From Thalassotalea sp. HSM 43 (GTDB taxonomy: Bacteria; Pseudomonadota; Gammaproteobacteria; Enterobacterales; Alteromonadaceae), in assembly GCF_004752005.1 (NCBI RefSeq), contig NZ_CP038493.1, forward strand, positions 1,140,302 to 1,204,301: a DNA stretch of 64,000 nucleotides, written 5' to 3'. Under the pieces are notes generated by a model that saw only the letters and a program-made list of their open reading frames with translations, searched no databases and was not told the origin of the DNA. Of the stretch, positions 41,257-51,057 are shown in pieces. Position numbers and translations under genes: made by a program. Every line of letters starts with the position of its first letter. Position 1 is the stretch's first letter.

Positions 41257-43098
41257 ATGAAACCTTTGGTAAAATCAACCATCGCCGCCTCGCTTGTTGC
41301 AGTACTTGCAGCATGTGGTCAACAAGAAACGCCTAAGCCGGCAACAACAGATGCCGCAGCGAAACAACAAAGCCAAACCGACGCCGTCAGCCAGGTATCA
41401 GCCGCTGAACAAGTAAATCAATTATTTGAAGATTACTTTAACGACAGTTTAGCGTTAAGCCCTTTGTACGCGGTGTATGTCGGTGAATACCAATATAATG
41501 ACCAATTTAACCCGCCGATTTCTGAGCAAAGCTTGGCCGAGAGCAAAGCGCTAGAACAGAAATACTTGGACAAACTGCGTGCTATCGATAAAAGCAAGCT
41601 GCAAGGTCAAGACCTACTTAGCTTTGAAATCTTTGAGCGTGACCGCGAACTGAATATTAAAGGTTATCAGTTTAATGGTTATATGATGCCACTAAACCAA
41701 ATGTACGGTATCCACAATACATTCGCCGCCCTTGGTTCAGGTGAAAGTGCACAACCATTTAATAGCGTAAAAGACTATCAAGACTTTATAAAACGTGCCG
41801 AAGGTTTTGTGGTTTACATGGACAGCGCCATAGCAGCGATGCGCAAGGGTATGGAAAACAATATGGTGTTACCAAAAGCCATTGTTGCCAAAGTCCTACC
41901 ACAAATGCAGGCTCATATGGTTGAAGCCGCCAGTGATAGCGTATTTTGGGGCCCGATTAATAAATTACAAGATAAAGACTTCAGTGACGAACAGAAGCAA
42001 CAATTAAGCAGTGCCTATCAGGCGATGATTGAAAACGATCTGGTACCAGTATTTACTCGATTTGCAGAATTTTTAGAAAATGAATATGCCCCAGTGGCTC
42101 GAGATAGCGTTGGCTTATCGGCCTTGCCAAACGGTAAAGCTTGGTATCAACATCAAATTGAAGTAAACACCACTTTACCTTTGACTGCCGAAGATATTCA
42201 TCAATATGGACAACAAGAAGTTGCCCGTATCTTAGGTGAAATGACCAAAGTGAAAGAGACGGTTGGCTTTGAAGGTGATTTGCCGGCATTTTTCGACTTC
42301 CTGCAAAATGATCCGCAGTTTTACTGGGAAACAGAACAAGAAGTCGTTGACGCTTATGTCAATGTTAAAGAAAAAATCGATGCTCGCTTACCGCAGCTAT
42401 TCGATGTTTTCCCTAAAGCTGATTACGTTGTTAAGCCAGTAGAAGCATTCCGTGCCGCATCAAGCGCCGGTGCCAGCTATCAGGCGCCAGCACCGGATGG
42501 TTCGCGCCCAGGTGTGTTTTATATCAACACCTATAACTTAAAAGCGCAGCCGAAGTTCTTGTTAGAAACCCTGAGCATTCATGAAGCGTCACCGGGACAT
42601 CACTTCCAAATCACCATTCAACAAGAAGTTGAAGGCCTACCTAAATTCAGAAAATTTGGTGGTTACACGGTATTTGCTGAAGGTTGGGCTCTTTATGCTG
42701 AAAGTTTAGGTAAAGAGATGGGTATGTTCAGTGACCCATACCAATGGTATGGCCGTTTAGTGGATGAACAATTACGAGCTATGCGTTTGGTTGTCGATAC
42801 CGGCTTGCACGCCTTTGGTTGGAGCCGCGAACAGGCGATCCAATTTATGGCCGACAATTCATCTATGGCTTTATCTGATATAACCGCTGAAGTAGAACGT
42901 TATATCTCGATACCAGGTCAAGCTTTGGCTTATAAAACCGGTCAAAGAGCAATTCGTGATATGCGTAATAAAGCGCAAGCGGAGCTTGGTGATAAATTTG
43001 ATGTACGCAAATTTCATACCCAAGTGTTGATTGATGGCGCCTTGCCAATGCCTGTTTTGGCCAACAAAATTGATGCCTGGGTAGCCACGCAAAAGTAG
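41257..43098 (+). CDS. DUF885 family lipoprotein, putative metallopeptidase
   Basis: I start at ATG 41257 rather than the GTG two codons upstream. The 613-aa precursor has a lipoprotein signal (VAVLAAC, C20). A mostly helical DUF885 domain follows with the metal-type motif LSIHEASPGHHFQ, then EGWALYAE further on, resembling the HExxH-plus-E layout of gluzincins though not canonical. The family is common in marine gammaproteobacteria and presumed to degrade peptides in the periplasm or at the outer membrane. A second member lies at 45777-47591. A terminator follows. Confidence 0.88.
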   Translation: MKPLVKSTIAASLVAVLAACGQQETPKPATTDAAAKQQSQTDAVSQVSAAEQVNQLFEDYFNDSLALSPLYAVYVGEYQYNDQFNPPISEQSLAESKALEQKYLDKLRAIDKSKLQGQDLLSFEIFERDRELNIKGYQFNGYMMPLNQMYGIHNTFAALGSGESAQPFNSVKDYQDFIKRAEGFVVYMDSAIAAMRKGMENNMVLPKAIVAKVLPQMQAHMVEAASDSVFWGPINKLQDKDFSDEQKQQLSSAYQAMIENDLVPVFTRFAEFLENEYAPVARDSVGLSALPNGKAWYQHQIEVNTTLPLTAEDIHQYGQQEVARILGEMTKVKETVGFEGDLPAFFDFLQNDPQFYWETEQEVVDAYVNVKEKIDARLPQLFDVFPKADYVVKPVEAFRAASSAGASYQAPAPDGSRPGVFYINTYNLKAQPKFLLETLSIHEASPGHHFQITIQQEVEGLPKFRKFGGYTVFAEGWALYAESLGKEMGMFSDPYQWYGRLVDEQLRAMRLVVDTGLHAFGWSREQAIQFMADNSSMALSDITAEVERYISIPGQALAYKTGQRAIRDMRNKAQAELGDKFDVRKFHTQVLIDGALPMPVLANKIDAWVATQK

Positions 43099-43130
43099 TC
43101 TGCAAATCCGACTCTGCAATGCGCTAAAAC

Positions 43131-43160
43131 AAAAACGGTTACCTCTGGTAGCCGTTTTTT
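43131..43160 (+). terminator. Terminator after the first DUF885 gene
   Basis: AAAACGGTTACC pairs with GGTAGCCGTTTT with one mismatch, and a T run follows. Confidence 0.8.
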
Positions 43161-43250
43161 TATCGCCAATGCCACAACAGCCGCATTCATCTATAAGCAA
43201 ATATCTACTATCTTTGATATATCTAAACTAACAAATGAAAAGTGAAGATT

Positions 43251-43649
43251 ATGACGCGATTAATCGTTATGGCGCTGTGTTGCGCCCTACTTTATGGCTG
43301 TGGTACATCGGATAGTGAATTACGTCAGGCTGGCTATGACCAATCATACGTACAAGGATTCCATGATGGCCGACACAGTGGCTTGCAAGAAGCTGGTAAT
43401 AATTATGAAAGCTATATTCGCGATGAAGACAAGTTCAATAGCGATGATTCATACAAGCAAGGCTGGCTAGCAGGAGAAGCCGAAGGCAAAAAACTGCAAG
43501 CACAAGCAACCTCTATTGGTGAGGGCGTTGCCGGCGCATATTCAAGCGAAAAAATAAAACAAGCAAGCAAGGACAGCACCGATCCAGAGAAGGCTGCCAA
43601 AGAAGCAATCGACAAGGCTGATAAAGAAGAATTGAAAAAGCTCAAGTAA
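43251..43649 (+). CDS. Small lipoprotein, unknown, 132 aa
   Basis: I start at ATG 43251, after AAGTGAAG. The lipoprotein signal is CALLYGC (C17). The mature protein has a Gly/Tyr/Asp-rich first half (YDQSYVQGFHDGRHSG, then YKQGWLAGEAEGK), a repeated Y-x-QG-x2-x-G pattern. The second half is a highly charged Lys/Glu/Ala helix. No family is recognised. It is flanked by larger lipoprotein genes but has its own spacing on both sides. Confidence 0.7.
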   Translation: MTRLIVMALCCALLYGCGTSDSELRQAGYDQSYVQGFHDGRHSGLQEAGNNYESYIRDEDKFNSDDSYKQGWLAGEAEGKKLQAQATSIGEGVAGAYSSEKIKQASKDSTDPEKAAKEAIDKADKEELKKLK

Positions 43650-43810
43650 TGTAAATCATGTTGTTAACAAAAAATTTCGATTTTATTGTTCCTTCCTATA
43701 TGGCTGCAAGGTAAGATAGTTTGTAACGTACAAAAATGCGCTAAATAACTGGGCTATGGACTATTTCTTCGCCCAGAAATGACAATAATAATCGATATTA
43801 CGGATAACAC

Positions 43811-45151
43811 ATGTCGAAAAAATTTTCTTTTTCTGTATTAGCTTCGTCTATTTTGTTGATGTCTTGTGGCGGCGGTGGCGGCTCCAAAGATATCGAAAAC
43901 AAACCTTTACCTGTGCCGGTAACCTTTAATTTGCAAGCCAAAGTCATTAATGATTGTGGCAGTGAAAGTCCATTTACCAATGTAGAGTTGATCCTGCAAG
44001 ATGAAAATTGGCAGGTGATTAGCCGACACGAACCCGACGCACAAGGTGCCTTTGCTGTCGACGTGATTAACCAACGTATCAATTACACCTTGGTAGCCAA
44101 CTATCAACAAGGTGAAGATGATGAAGGCATTGAAGCGGTAAGCTTTCATCAAGTCGACGCCGATGTTGCTGCCACCTATTACGCAACCCATGCCGGCCAA
44201 ACCAATAACGAAAATTGTCAGTGCAATAGCCAAGATTTAACGTTGAATCACCCGCGTATTGATGCCCTAACGCAAGCCAACAGCAGCGCCGAATTTTCAG
44301 ATATTGAGGTTATCAGTGGTACCAGTACCATGTTCAAAGGTGTTGAAGTTTGTCGTGACAGTTCACAACCTTGGGCGACTCACTCATTTACCGTGCAAGG
44401 CACTGACAACAACGGAAACTTGGTGGCGTTAGGCGGATTTGGCACAGGCTTAGAAGACGTCAATGCCTTTGAGTCAGCCGCCATGATTCAAATATCATCC
44501 AGTAATCCAGAGCTATACACAGATCAGGTGTTTAATGGTGTGCGTCACTTTGCCATCACCGTCGAAGAAGATGCCGGTGAAGTACTGATTTTTGACAACC
44601 ATGAATACAGTGCGGAGTCGGTTTACTCAGGTAACGCACAGATTGTATTTGATGATACATCGTCTATTTTCGGTAACGTCAGTGTTTATTCAGAACATAG
44701 TATTTATTCCGATAACTACAACGATGCATTGGACTTAAAGCCAAGCAAAAATGAGCCAGATATCGATCTTGATCGCTTAACTGAAATTCAAGACGATGGT
44801 TTATACGATTACGGTTCAGTGAATAACCATGAAATGGCGGTATTTACCTTTGTGTATCGCGCAAAAGATCCGCAAACAGAGCTAGATATGCCAGCTAGAT
44901 GGAAAATCTATGCACCAATTGCTGGTAGCCTACCGATTATTGATGGCCTACCAGGTTATCAAGATATCATCGGCACAGATACCAGCATTAAAGGTACTTT
45001 CGTCGACTTGATTCGCAGTTATGACAGCGGTGATTATGACGACTATGTCGACTACTACGCCACTGGCAAAGATGCCTTAGAAGAGCAGCATGTTAATGAT
45101 AGCTTTGCCTCTGAGCGACACTTTTATCATATCGGCATCGAGCTAAAATAA
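43811..45151 (+). CDS. Large lipoprotein, unknown, 446 aa
   Basis: The lipoprotein signal ends LLMSC with C19, followed by a GGGGGS spacer. Residues about 35-110 look like a carboxypeptidase-regulatory or Ig-like beta domain (VTFNLQAKVINDCG, FTNVELILQD). The remainder is acidic and beta-rich with DNN, DDT and DSGDYDDY segments that suggest calcium binding, plus a few Cys (NENCQCN, EVCRDS). I recognise no characterised family. The N-terminal beta domain recalls surface lipoproteins that carry LruC-like regions, but that is weak. A bidirectional-type terminator follows. Confidence 0.7.
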   Translation: MSKKFSFSVLASSILLMSCGGGGGSKDIENKPLPVPVTFNLQAKVINDCGSESPFTNVELILQDENWQVISRHEPDAQGAFAVDVINQRINYTLVANYQQGEDDEGIEAVSFHQVDADVAATYYATHAGQTNNENCQCNSQDLTLNHPRIDALTQANSSAEFSDIEVISGTSTMFKGVEVCRDSSQPWATHSFTVQGTDNNGNLVALGGFGTGLEDVNAFESAAMIQISSSNPELYTDQVFNGVRHFAITVEEDAGEVLIFDNHEYSAESVYSGNAQIVFDDTSSIFGNVSVYSEHSIYSDNYNDALDLKPSKNEPDIDLDRLTEIQDDGLYDYGSVNNHEMAVFTFVYRAKDPQTELDMPARWKIYAPIAGSLPIIDGLPGYQDIIGTDTSIKGTFVDLIRSYDSGDYDDYVDYYATGKDALEEQHVNDSFASERHFYHIGIELK

Positions 45152-45173
45152 GCTCACGGCAATGTTCAGATAT

Positions 45174-45204
45174 AAAAAAGGTCCCTTAATATAGGGACCT
45201 TTTT
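45174..45204. terminator. Bidirectional terminator
   Basis: AAAAGGTCCCT/AGGGACCTTTT has a 6-nt loop, an A run before it and a T run after it. It lies between the converging 446-aa lipoprotein gene and the DUF3010 gene. Confidence 0.92.
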
Positions 45205-45229
45205 AATGTTTAAGTGAGCAACAGCGTTA

Positions 45230-45652
45230 CTAAGGATTAAACGATGTGAAGGCTGTTTCGAACGCGGCTTGCTGATATTGCTTTAGGCCCGTATCTCTAA
45301 AATCAATACTCACCTGTGATTTCTTTAATTTTTCATTAATAACGTTAGCACGCACCAGATCAACTTGCAGATCATCAATCAACTGGATCGCCGCTTCAAT
45401 TTTAAAGCCCTGTGAACCACCGGCAAACTTACCTTTGGTCGCGCGCTCTTTGATAACCACTGCATCAATCTTGTAATCTTCTACCAACTTGGCAAAGGTA
45501 AACTGAAACTTGCGAATATTTTCGGCATCGGTTCCTTTTTGTAAACTGATTTTTGGTACACGCATATAAGGGATATCGTATAAATTATTCTCAAGTGCCA
45601 CCAAACAGATAATGGCATCATCGCCTTTTATTTCTACGCCACAAACTCGCAT
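45230..45652 (-). CDS. DUF3010 family protein
   Basis: The 140-aa cytoplasmic protein begins MRVCGVEIKGDDAIICLVA, like an RNase H/actin-type first strand with an acidic residue (CGVEIKGDD). It continues with VIKERATKGKFAGG and a helical C-terminus, matching DUF3010. The RuvC/RNase H-like pattern is suggestive of nucleotide or nucleic-acid handling but nothing is established. Single gene. Confidence 0.85.
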   Translation of the reverse strand: MRVCGVEIKGDDAIICLVALENNLYDIPYMRVPKISLQKGTDAENIRKFQFTFAKLVEDYKIDAVVIKERATKGKFAGGSQGFKIEAAIQLIDDLQVDLVRANVINEKLKKSQVSIDFRDTGLKQYQQAAFETAFTSFNP

Positions 45653-45776
45653 TTTAACTCCTAAACATTTGTATTGGCGTTATTATAATGCAATCTGATT
45701 CAGTTGTTCATATTGATTTGCCAGTATTTTATTGGCAAGGTAGGAACACTAAAACCAACTCAATGGGTCGATTACC

Positions 45777-47591
45777 ATGAAAAAACACATACTCGCCAGC
45801 GCCATCATTATGGCTTTAACCGCTTGTTCACCTGCTGAAGAGCAAAAAAAGCCGCAAGCAACCGCTGAAGCACAAGTCAGCGAAGCAGCGCCAAAAGACA
45901 GCCAAGCTGAGCAAGATTTGAATCAGCAGTTTAGTCGTTTTTCTGAAGACTTAATTGAAAAGTTGTGGGAGCTCAACCCGGGTTACGCGGTTTATGTCGG
46001 TTACTACAAATACGATGACAAAATGTCGGTTCCAAGTGAAGACATATTAAAAAGTGAAATTGCCGTCGCGAAAGAAAAATTAGCACAATTATTGGCCATG
46101 GATGTTAACCAGCTAAGCGATAGCAACGCCAGTGATTACTACATACTGAAAAACCACTTAGAATCTCAAATCTTTACCTTTGAAGAGCTGAAAAGCTATC
46201 AATGGGACCCATCCAACTACAACGTAGCCGGTGTTTTTGGCGTGATTCTTAACACCGATTACAAACCGATGGATGAGCGTTTACGCACCATTTACCGTCG
46301 CATGCAAAACGTACCAGCGTTTTATCAAGCAGCAAAAGACAATCTAACGGATCCAACCATTACTCATACCGAATTAGCAATTCAGCAAAACCAAGGTGCC
46401 GCGGCTCTGTTTAATAACTCCATTTTGCAAGCGGTTAGCGACTCAGGTTTATCAGAGCTAGAAAAGGCTGACTTTAATACGCGCCTTGCTGAATCTACCG
46501 CGGCGATTAATGGTTACATTGACTTTTTAAGCAATAAACTTGAAGAGATGAAGACCTCAGGCAATGCCCGTGATTTTCGTATTGGTGAAGATTTATATGA
46601 GAAGAAATTTAAATTCGATATTTATTCAGGCTTAACCGCAAAACAACTTTACCAAAAAGCGCTATCAGAAAAAGAGCGAGTTCATGGTGAGGTCATTAAG
46701 CTAACTGAAGAGTTATGGCCAAAATATTTTGCCGAGCAAGCAATGCCTGAAGACAAGTTGCTCGCCGTCAAACAACTGATTGATCACTTATCGGTAAAAC
46801 ACGTTAAGCGCGACGACTTTGTTGACGCAATCAAGGCGCAAATCCCAGAACTTGAACAGTTTGTCATGGAAAAAGGTCTGATTGAAATGGATGCCGACAA
46901 GCCGTTGGTGGTGCGTGAAACGCCGGCTTACATGCGTGGTTTTGCTGGTGCATCAATCAGTGCCCCAGGACCATATGACAGTGGCGCTAACACCTACTAT
47001 AACGTTACCCCATTGGATAATTTTAATGATGAGCAGGCGGAGAGTTACTTACGCGAATACAATCATTGGATCTTGCAGATACTGAACATTCACGAAGCGG
47101 TACCGGGTCATTACACCCAATTGGTACACAGTAATAAATCAAAGTCTTTGGTTAAATCGATCTTTGGTAATGGCGCCATGGTCGAAGGTTGGGCGGTTTA
47201 CACTGAACGCATGATGCTTGAAGAAGGCTACGGTGATTTTGAGCCTGAACTTTGGTTGATGTACTACAAGTGGAACCTGCGTGTCATTATGAACTCTATC
47301 ATTGATTACTCGATTCAAGTAAAAGGCATCGGTGAAGAAGAAGCATTGGACTTAATGATCAACCAAGCATTCCAACAAGAAGCGGAAGCTCGAGGCAAAT
47401 GGCGTCGTGCGACATTGTCACAAGTACAATTAACCAGTTACTTTACCGGTTACTCTGAGATCTATGATTTACGCGAAGAGTTGAAGCAAAAAATGGGCGA
47501 CGATTTCAATTTAACCGAATTCCATAATAAATTTTTAAGTTATGGTAGCTCGCCGGTCCCTATCATTCGCAAAATGATGTTAGCCGACTAA
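45777..47591 (+). CDS. DUF885 family lipoprotein, second copy
   Basis: The 604-aa precursor has a lipoprotein signal (IMALTAC, C17). It shares the DUF885 layout with the protein at 41257: YAVYVGYYKYDD near the N-terminus, LNIHEAVPGHYTQLV as the metal-type motif, and EGWAVYTERMM downstream. Divergence between the two is substantial, so they are old paralogues with probably different substrates rather than a recent duplication. It has its own terminator. Confidence 0.88.
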   Translation: MKKHILASAIIMALTACSPAEEQKKPQATAEAQVSEAAPKDSQAEQDLNQQFSRFSEDLIEKLWELNPGYAVYVGYYKYDDKMSVPSEDILKSEIAVAKEKLAQLLAMDVNQLSDSNASDYYILKNHLESQIFTFEELKSYQWDPSNYNVAGVFGVILNTDYKPMDERLRTIYRRMQNVPAFYQAAKDNLTDPTITHTELAIQQNQGAAALFNNSILQAVSDSGLSELEKADFNTRLAESTAAINGYIDFLSNKLEEMKTSGNARDFRIGEDLYEKKFKFDIYSGLTAKQLYQKALSEKERVHGEVIKLTEELWPKYFAEQAMPEDKLLAVKQLIDHLSVKHVKRDDFVDAIKAQIPELEQFVMEKGLIEMDADKPLVVRETPAYMRGFAGASISAPGPYDSGANTYYNVTPLDNFNDEQAESYLREYNHWILQILNIHEAVPGHYTQLVHSNKSKSLVKSIFGNGAMVEGWAVYTERMMLEEGYGDFEPELWLMYYKWNLRVIMNSIIDYSIQVKGIGEEEALDLMINQAFQQEAEARGKWRRATLSQVQLTSYFTGYSEIYDLREELKQKMGDDFNLTEFHNKFLSYGSSPVPIIRKMMLAD

Positions 47592-47614
47592 TCGATTGTT
47601 GCTAACCAATAGGT

Positions 47615-47643
47615 AAAAAGGGTCGCAAAAAGCGACCCTTTTT
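47615..47643. terminator. Bidirectional terminator
   Basis: AAAAAGGGTCGC/GCGACCCTTTTT forms a perfect stem with a short A loop, between the DUF885 gene and the converging 128-aa gene. Confidence 0.92.
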
Positions 47644-47663
47644 AATGAATTTATTGCCGATAT

Positions 47664-48050
47664 TTAGCCGGATAAATCGCCATCCATGACTTTATAAATA
47701 TCATTATTGGAATTACGAATTTGTGTTTTCAGTTGTTCACAAGCTTGTTGCTCCGCCTGACATAAGGTTGACGAATTAATAAAGAACCGATTGCCATTTT
47801 CTATTAAGACCCTTTTGATCGCACTTGGATGCGCGGCATGTGACTTTGGCGTAAATGACCAGAGCACAAAGTAATTATCTTCGGTGTAGTTGACCACGGT
47901 CCAACCGCTGTAGGTACGAAAACTGGTACCTTGCTTTTCTTTTAATGATGACAAGGCGTCAGCAACGCTATCAAAACCAATTGAGTTGTTGGCAAAACAG
48001 ATGGGAATGACACAGCTAAATAAAAGTGGAATGGGGATCAGTTTTTTCAA
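47664..48050 (-). CDS. Secreted protein, unknown, 128 aa
   Basis: A signal peptide ends after CFA (about residue 20). The mature part contains VADALSSLKEKQGTSFRTYSGWTVVNY and FVLWSFTPKSHAAHPSAIKR, with two Cys near the C-terminus (STLCQAEQQACEQL). Similar short periplasmic proteins occur widely in gammaproteobacteria as uncharacterised proteins, to my knowledge. I cannot assign a function. Single gene, convergent with the DUF885 gene. Confidence 0.7.
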   Translation of the reverse strand: MKKLIPIPLLFSCVIPICFANNSIGFDSVADALSSLKEKQGTSFRTYSGWTVVNYTEDNYFVLWSFTPKSHAAHPSAIKRVLIENGNRFFINSSTLCQAEQQACEQLKTQIRNSNNDIYKVMDGDLSG

Positions 48051-48267
48051 TTTTGTGCGCTCCTTGCAGATTGGTCAATAATTATACTATAGCTGTAATA
48101 TAAAACACAGCAACTATTTAATAAAACTAACCAGCTCAACAACATATAAATTACCGAGCAATTTTTACCAGAACACAAAAAGCACCAAAAAAAGCTAACA
48201 GAGTTAGCAAATAGATAGTAAAATTAGCCTAATTCATTACTACTATTTGTTCTACAGGGCTCCGTCA

Positions 48268-49491
48268 TTGAAACCAGACTCGTTTACACAAAAACGTCAC
48301 TTTATTATTACCCTAGGTAAAATGCTGCATAAGTTCGGTGCAACCGCTTATCGTCTGGAAAACCATCTCAAAAGTGTGTCTAAATTACTCGAAGTGCAGG
48401 CGTCTTTCGTTCTTACTCCGACATCAATGACCTTTGTTCTCTACAACCCTGAAGATCAGCAAGACTACAACTTTATTGTTCGTGTTAACCCAGGCGATAT
48501 TGACTTGGCCGCATTGTCGCGCACCAATGATGTGGTTGAAGAGTTAGCTTCAGGACAACGAACCCTTAGCGAAGCCATTGAACGACTACGCGAAATTGAA
48601 GAAAAGCCATCCCCCTACTCAACCATCCTAACCTTTTTAGGCTTCGGTGCTTCAGGTGGTGCTTTTGCGTTGTTGATGCACACTTCTTGGAATGATGTGT
48701 TTTGGTCGACGATGTTAGGCTTTGTGGTGTTTTTATTGGTGCTGTGGTCACAACGTTCCAGCGGAATCGCCAACTCTCTAGAGCCACTTTCCAGTATCGT
48801 AACCGCCATATTGGCGAGCGCGATTACTCTTATTGATCCCTCCATTAATGCGCCGCTGGTGATACTGTCGAGCATCATTGTGTTTATACCGGGCTTGTCA
48901 TTGACCACCGGCTTAAGTGAGTTGGCAGAAAAAAACCTGATCTCGGGTACGGCAAAAATCATGGATGCCACCATGGTCATGTTTAAACTGTATTTCGGGG
49001 CTGTTTTAGGTCTAACCTTAGGCAACTTGTTATGGGGCACAGCAGATAAAATCGATGCTGCCATGGTGCCGCAATGGAGTTCGTGGTTAGCGGTATTTAT
49101 TTTGTCACTGTCTCTGGTGATTATCTTTAATGCACGCCCACGCCATGCCTTTTGGGGTATTTTAAGTGGCTTTATTGCCTATGCTGCTAGCCTCTGGGCT
49201 GGTAAATACTTAGGTTTCGCTTTAGGTGCCTTTGTCGGTGCTTTTGCCATTGGTATCTATTCAAACTTATTCGCGCGTTATATAAAGGCGCCAGCGACGG
49301 TGGTGATGCTGCAAGGCTTGGTCGTTTTGGTACCGGGTTCAAAAGTTTATATCGGCCTTAATGCGATGATCACCGGTAGCCAGATTGTCAGCACCGAGCA
49401 AATTGGTTCACAAACCTTTTTGATATTTATGTCACTAGTCGCTGGGTTGATATTTGCCAATGTGGCGCTAAGACCGAAAAGTTCGTTGTAA
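48268..49491 (+). CDS. Threonine/serine exporter, ThrE family
   Basis: I favour TTG 48268, 8 bp after AGGG, giving 407 aa; an earlier TTG at 48247 is also open. The N-terminal ~110 residues are cytoplasmic with HKFGATAYRLENHL, the start of the ThrE domain. About ten transmembrane helices follow in the PF06738 then PF12821 arrangement fused in one chain. ThrE members export threonine and serine using the proton gradient. The NRDE-family gene begins 7 bp later, so they are likely co-transcribed. Confidence 0.9.
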   Translation: MKPDSFTQKRHFIITLGKMLHKFGATAYRLENHLKSVSKLLEVQASFVLTPTSMTFVLYNPEDQQDYNFIVRVNPGDIDLAALSRTNDVVEELASGQRTLSEAIERLREIEEKPSPYSTILTFLGFGASGGAFALLMHTSWNDVFWSTMLGFVVFLLVLWSQRSSGIANSLEPLSSIVTAILASAITLIDPSINAPLVILSSIIVFIPGLSLTTGLSELAEKNLISGTAKIMDATMVMFKLYFGAVLGLTLGNLLWGTADKIDAAMVPQWSSWLAVFILSLSLVIIFNARPRHAFWGILSGFIAYAASLWAGKYLGFALGAFVGAFAIGIYSNLFARYIKAPATVVMLQGLVVLVPGSKVYIGLNAMITGSQIVSTEQIGSQTFLIFMSLVAGLIFANVALRPKSSL

Positions 49492-49498
49492 CTCACCT

Positions 49499-50272
49499 AT
49501 GTGTATTTTATTCATTGCCATTGACCAGCACCCAGATTATCCGTTGATAATCGCTGCCAATCGCGATGAATTTCATGCTCGACCAACCCAAGCAGCGCAC
49601 CGTTGGCAACAGCCAGACGGAATAATCGCAGGCAAAGATTTACAACAAGGTGGCACTTGGCTTGGTTTAAACAAACAAGGACAGTTTGCTGCCCTGACCA
49701 ACATTCGCGCGCCCAAAGCCCATAGCGATGACGCGCTCTCTCGTGGTCACTTGGTAAGCCAAGCGTTAGCTCAGCAAATAACGCCACAGTGGCTTGCTCA
49801 GAATCATCAACAATACAATCCGTTTAACTTGATATATAGCGCCAATAACACACTGCATTGCTTTAATAGTATGACGGCACGTTCAAGTGCGTTAAATGCA
49901 GGATTTCATGCGGTTTGCAATGGCAAAATGGATGATGTTTGGCCCAAAATGGCGCGCGGTGAGCAAGCGCTAGAGGCCTTAGTAAAACAGGCTAAAGCCA
50001 AACAACAAGCACCGGATTGCCAACAAATGTTGCGCTTATTACAAGATACACAACAAGCACCAGAACATTTACTGCCGGATACCGGCGTAGGTCTTGATTG
50101 GGAACGTATGCTGTCGAGTATTTTTATCACGTCAAATGATTATGGCACCCGCTCCAGTGCGTTAGTATTAAAACACACATCCGGTAATATACGCTTTTTT
50201 GAGCAAACATATGATCGTCAAGGCAATATCAGCGATCAACAACAATTTCACGTTAATGGTCAAGCCAGCTAA
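49499..50272 (+). CDS. NRDE family protein (TANGO2-like)
   Basis: The 257-aa protein begins MCILFIAIDQHPDYPLIIAANRDEFHARPT, with the NRDE signature at about 21-24 and the N-terminal Cys2 common in the Ntn-hydrolase-like TANGO2 family. GGTWLGLNKQGQFAALTNIR follows. The eukaryotic homologue is involved in Golgi organisation and haem or lipid handling; the bacterial role is uncertain. It sits directly after the ThrE gene and 31 bp before the SDR gene. Confidence 0.9.
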   Translation: MCILFIAIDQHPDYPLIIAANRDEFHARPTQAAHRWQQPDGIIAGKDLQQGGTWLGLNKQGQFAALTNIRAPKAHSDDALSRGHLVSQALAQQITPQWLAQNHQQYNPFNLIYSANNTLHCFNSMTARSSALNAGFHAVCNGKMDDVWPKMARGEQALEALVKQAKAKQQAPDCQQMLRLLQDTQQAPEHLLPDTGVGLDWERMLSSIFITSNDYGTRSSALVLKHTSGNIRFFEQTYDRQGNISDQQQFHVNGQAS

Positions 50273-50303
50273 CATCAGTACGGGTCAAAAGTGAGAAAGC
50301 ACA

Positions 50304-51056
50304 ATGAATAACGATAGCCTTCAACAACAAAACAAAGTATGTATTGTCACCGGCGGTTCGTCAGGTATCGGCCTTGCCATTTGCCAATCCTTTATTGATG
50401 CAGAGTATATTGTTTACAACCTCGATATTAGCACGTCAAACACCGGCCATTTTATAGATTGCGATATGCGCGACAGTCAACAAGTTCATACCGCTATTGG
50501 CAACATCATCAATAGTCATGGTCGCGTTGATGTGCTGATATCAAATGCTGGAATGCACTACTCAGCCAATATTGAAAACACATCAGAGCAAGCCTTTGAG
50601 CAGTTGTTTTCGCTCAATGTTAAAGGCGCTATCGCGGCAACACAAGCGGTGCTGCCGATGATGAAGCAGCAACATAATGGTGCCATTATTTATATCGCCT
50701 CAGACCAAGCCATTATCGGTAAGCCATCGTCATTTGCGTATAACTTATCTAAGCATGCCTTGGCCTCTATGGCGAAAACCACGGCGCTGGATTACGCCAG
50801 CTTTAATATTCGCGCCAACGCCATCTGTCCAGGCACCATAGAAACCCCGCTGTATCACAAGGCTATCGATAACTACTGCCAAAGCAGTGGTGCCGATAAA
50901 AATAAGGTTCACGCCGAAGAAGCGGCACTGCAGCCGTTAAATCGTCTTGGTCAACCGCAAGAAGTTGCCGATTTCGCGCTATTTTTAGCATCCGATAAAG
51001 CCAGCTTTATTACCGGTTCGCTGCAAGTCATCGATGGTGGTTACACCAGCAAATAA
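50304..51056 (+). CDS. Short-chain dehydrogenase/reductase (sugar-dehydrogenase-like)
   Basis: The 250-aa classical SDR has the nucleotide motif TGGSSGIG (16-23), NAG (81-83), and catalytic S133, Y146 and K150 (YNLSK). The C-terminus ends LQVIDGGYTSK. It resembles bacterial L-fucose or related sugar dehydrogenases that oxidise a sugar to its lactone with NAD(P). The amidohydrolase (lactonase-type) gene starts one base after its stop. Together they would carry out oxidation and lactone opening; substrate not proven. Confidence 0.88.
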   Translation: MNNDSLQQQNKVCIVTGGSSGIGLAICQSFIDAEYIVYNLDISTSNTGHFIDCDMRDSQQVHTAIGNIINSHGRVDVLISNAGMHYSANIENTSEQAFEQLFSLNVKGAIAATQAVLPMMKQQHNGAIIYIASDQAIIGKPSSFAYNLSKHALASMAKTTALDYASFNIRANAICPGTIETPLYHKAIDNYCQSSGADKNKVHAEEAALQPLNRLGQPQEVADFALFLASDKASFITGSLQVIDGGYTSK

Positions 51057-51057
51057 T

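Noticed and set aside
43242-43250. GTG start for the 132-aa lipoprotein
   Set aside because: The ATG nine bases later has the AAGTGAAG ribosome-binding sequence at correct spacing and gives a standard lipoprotein signal.
41257-47591. The two DUF885 genes as a recent tandem duplication
   Set aside because: The proteins differ along their whole length apart from family motifs, and several unrelated genes separate them; they are old paralogues.
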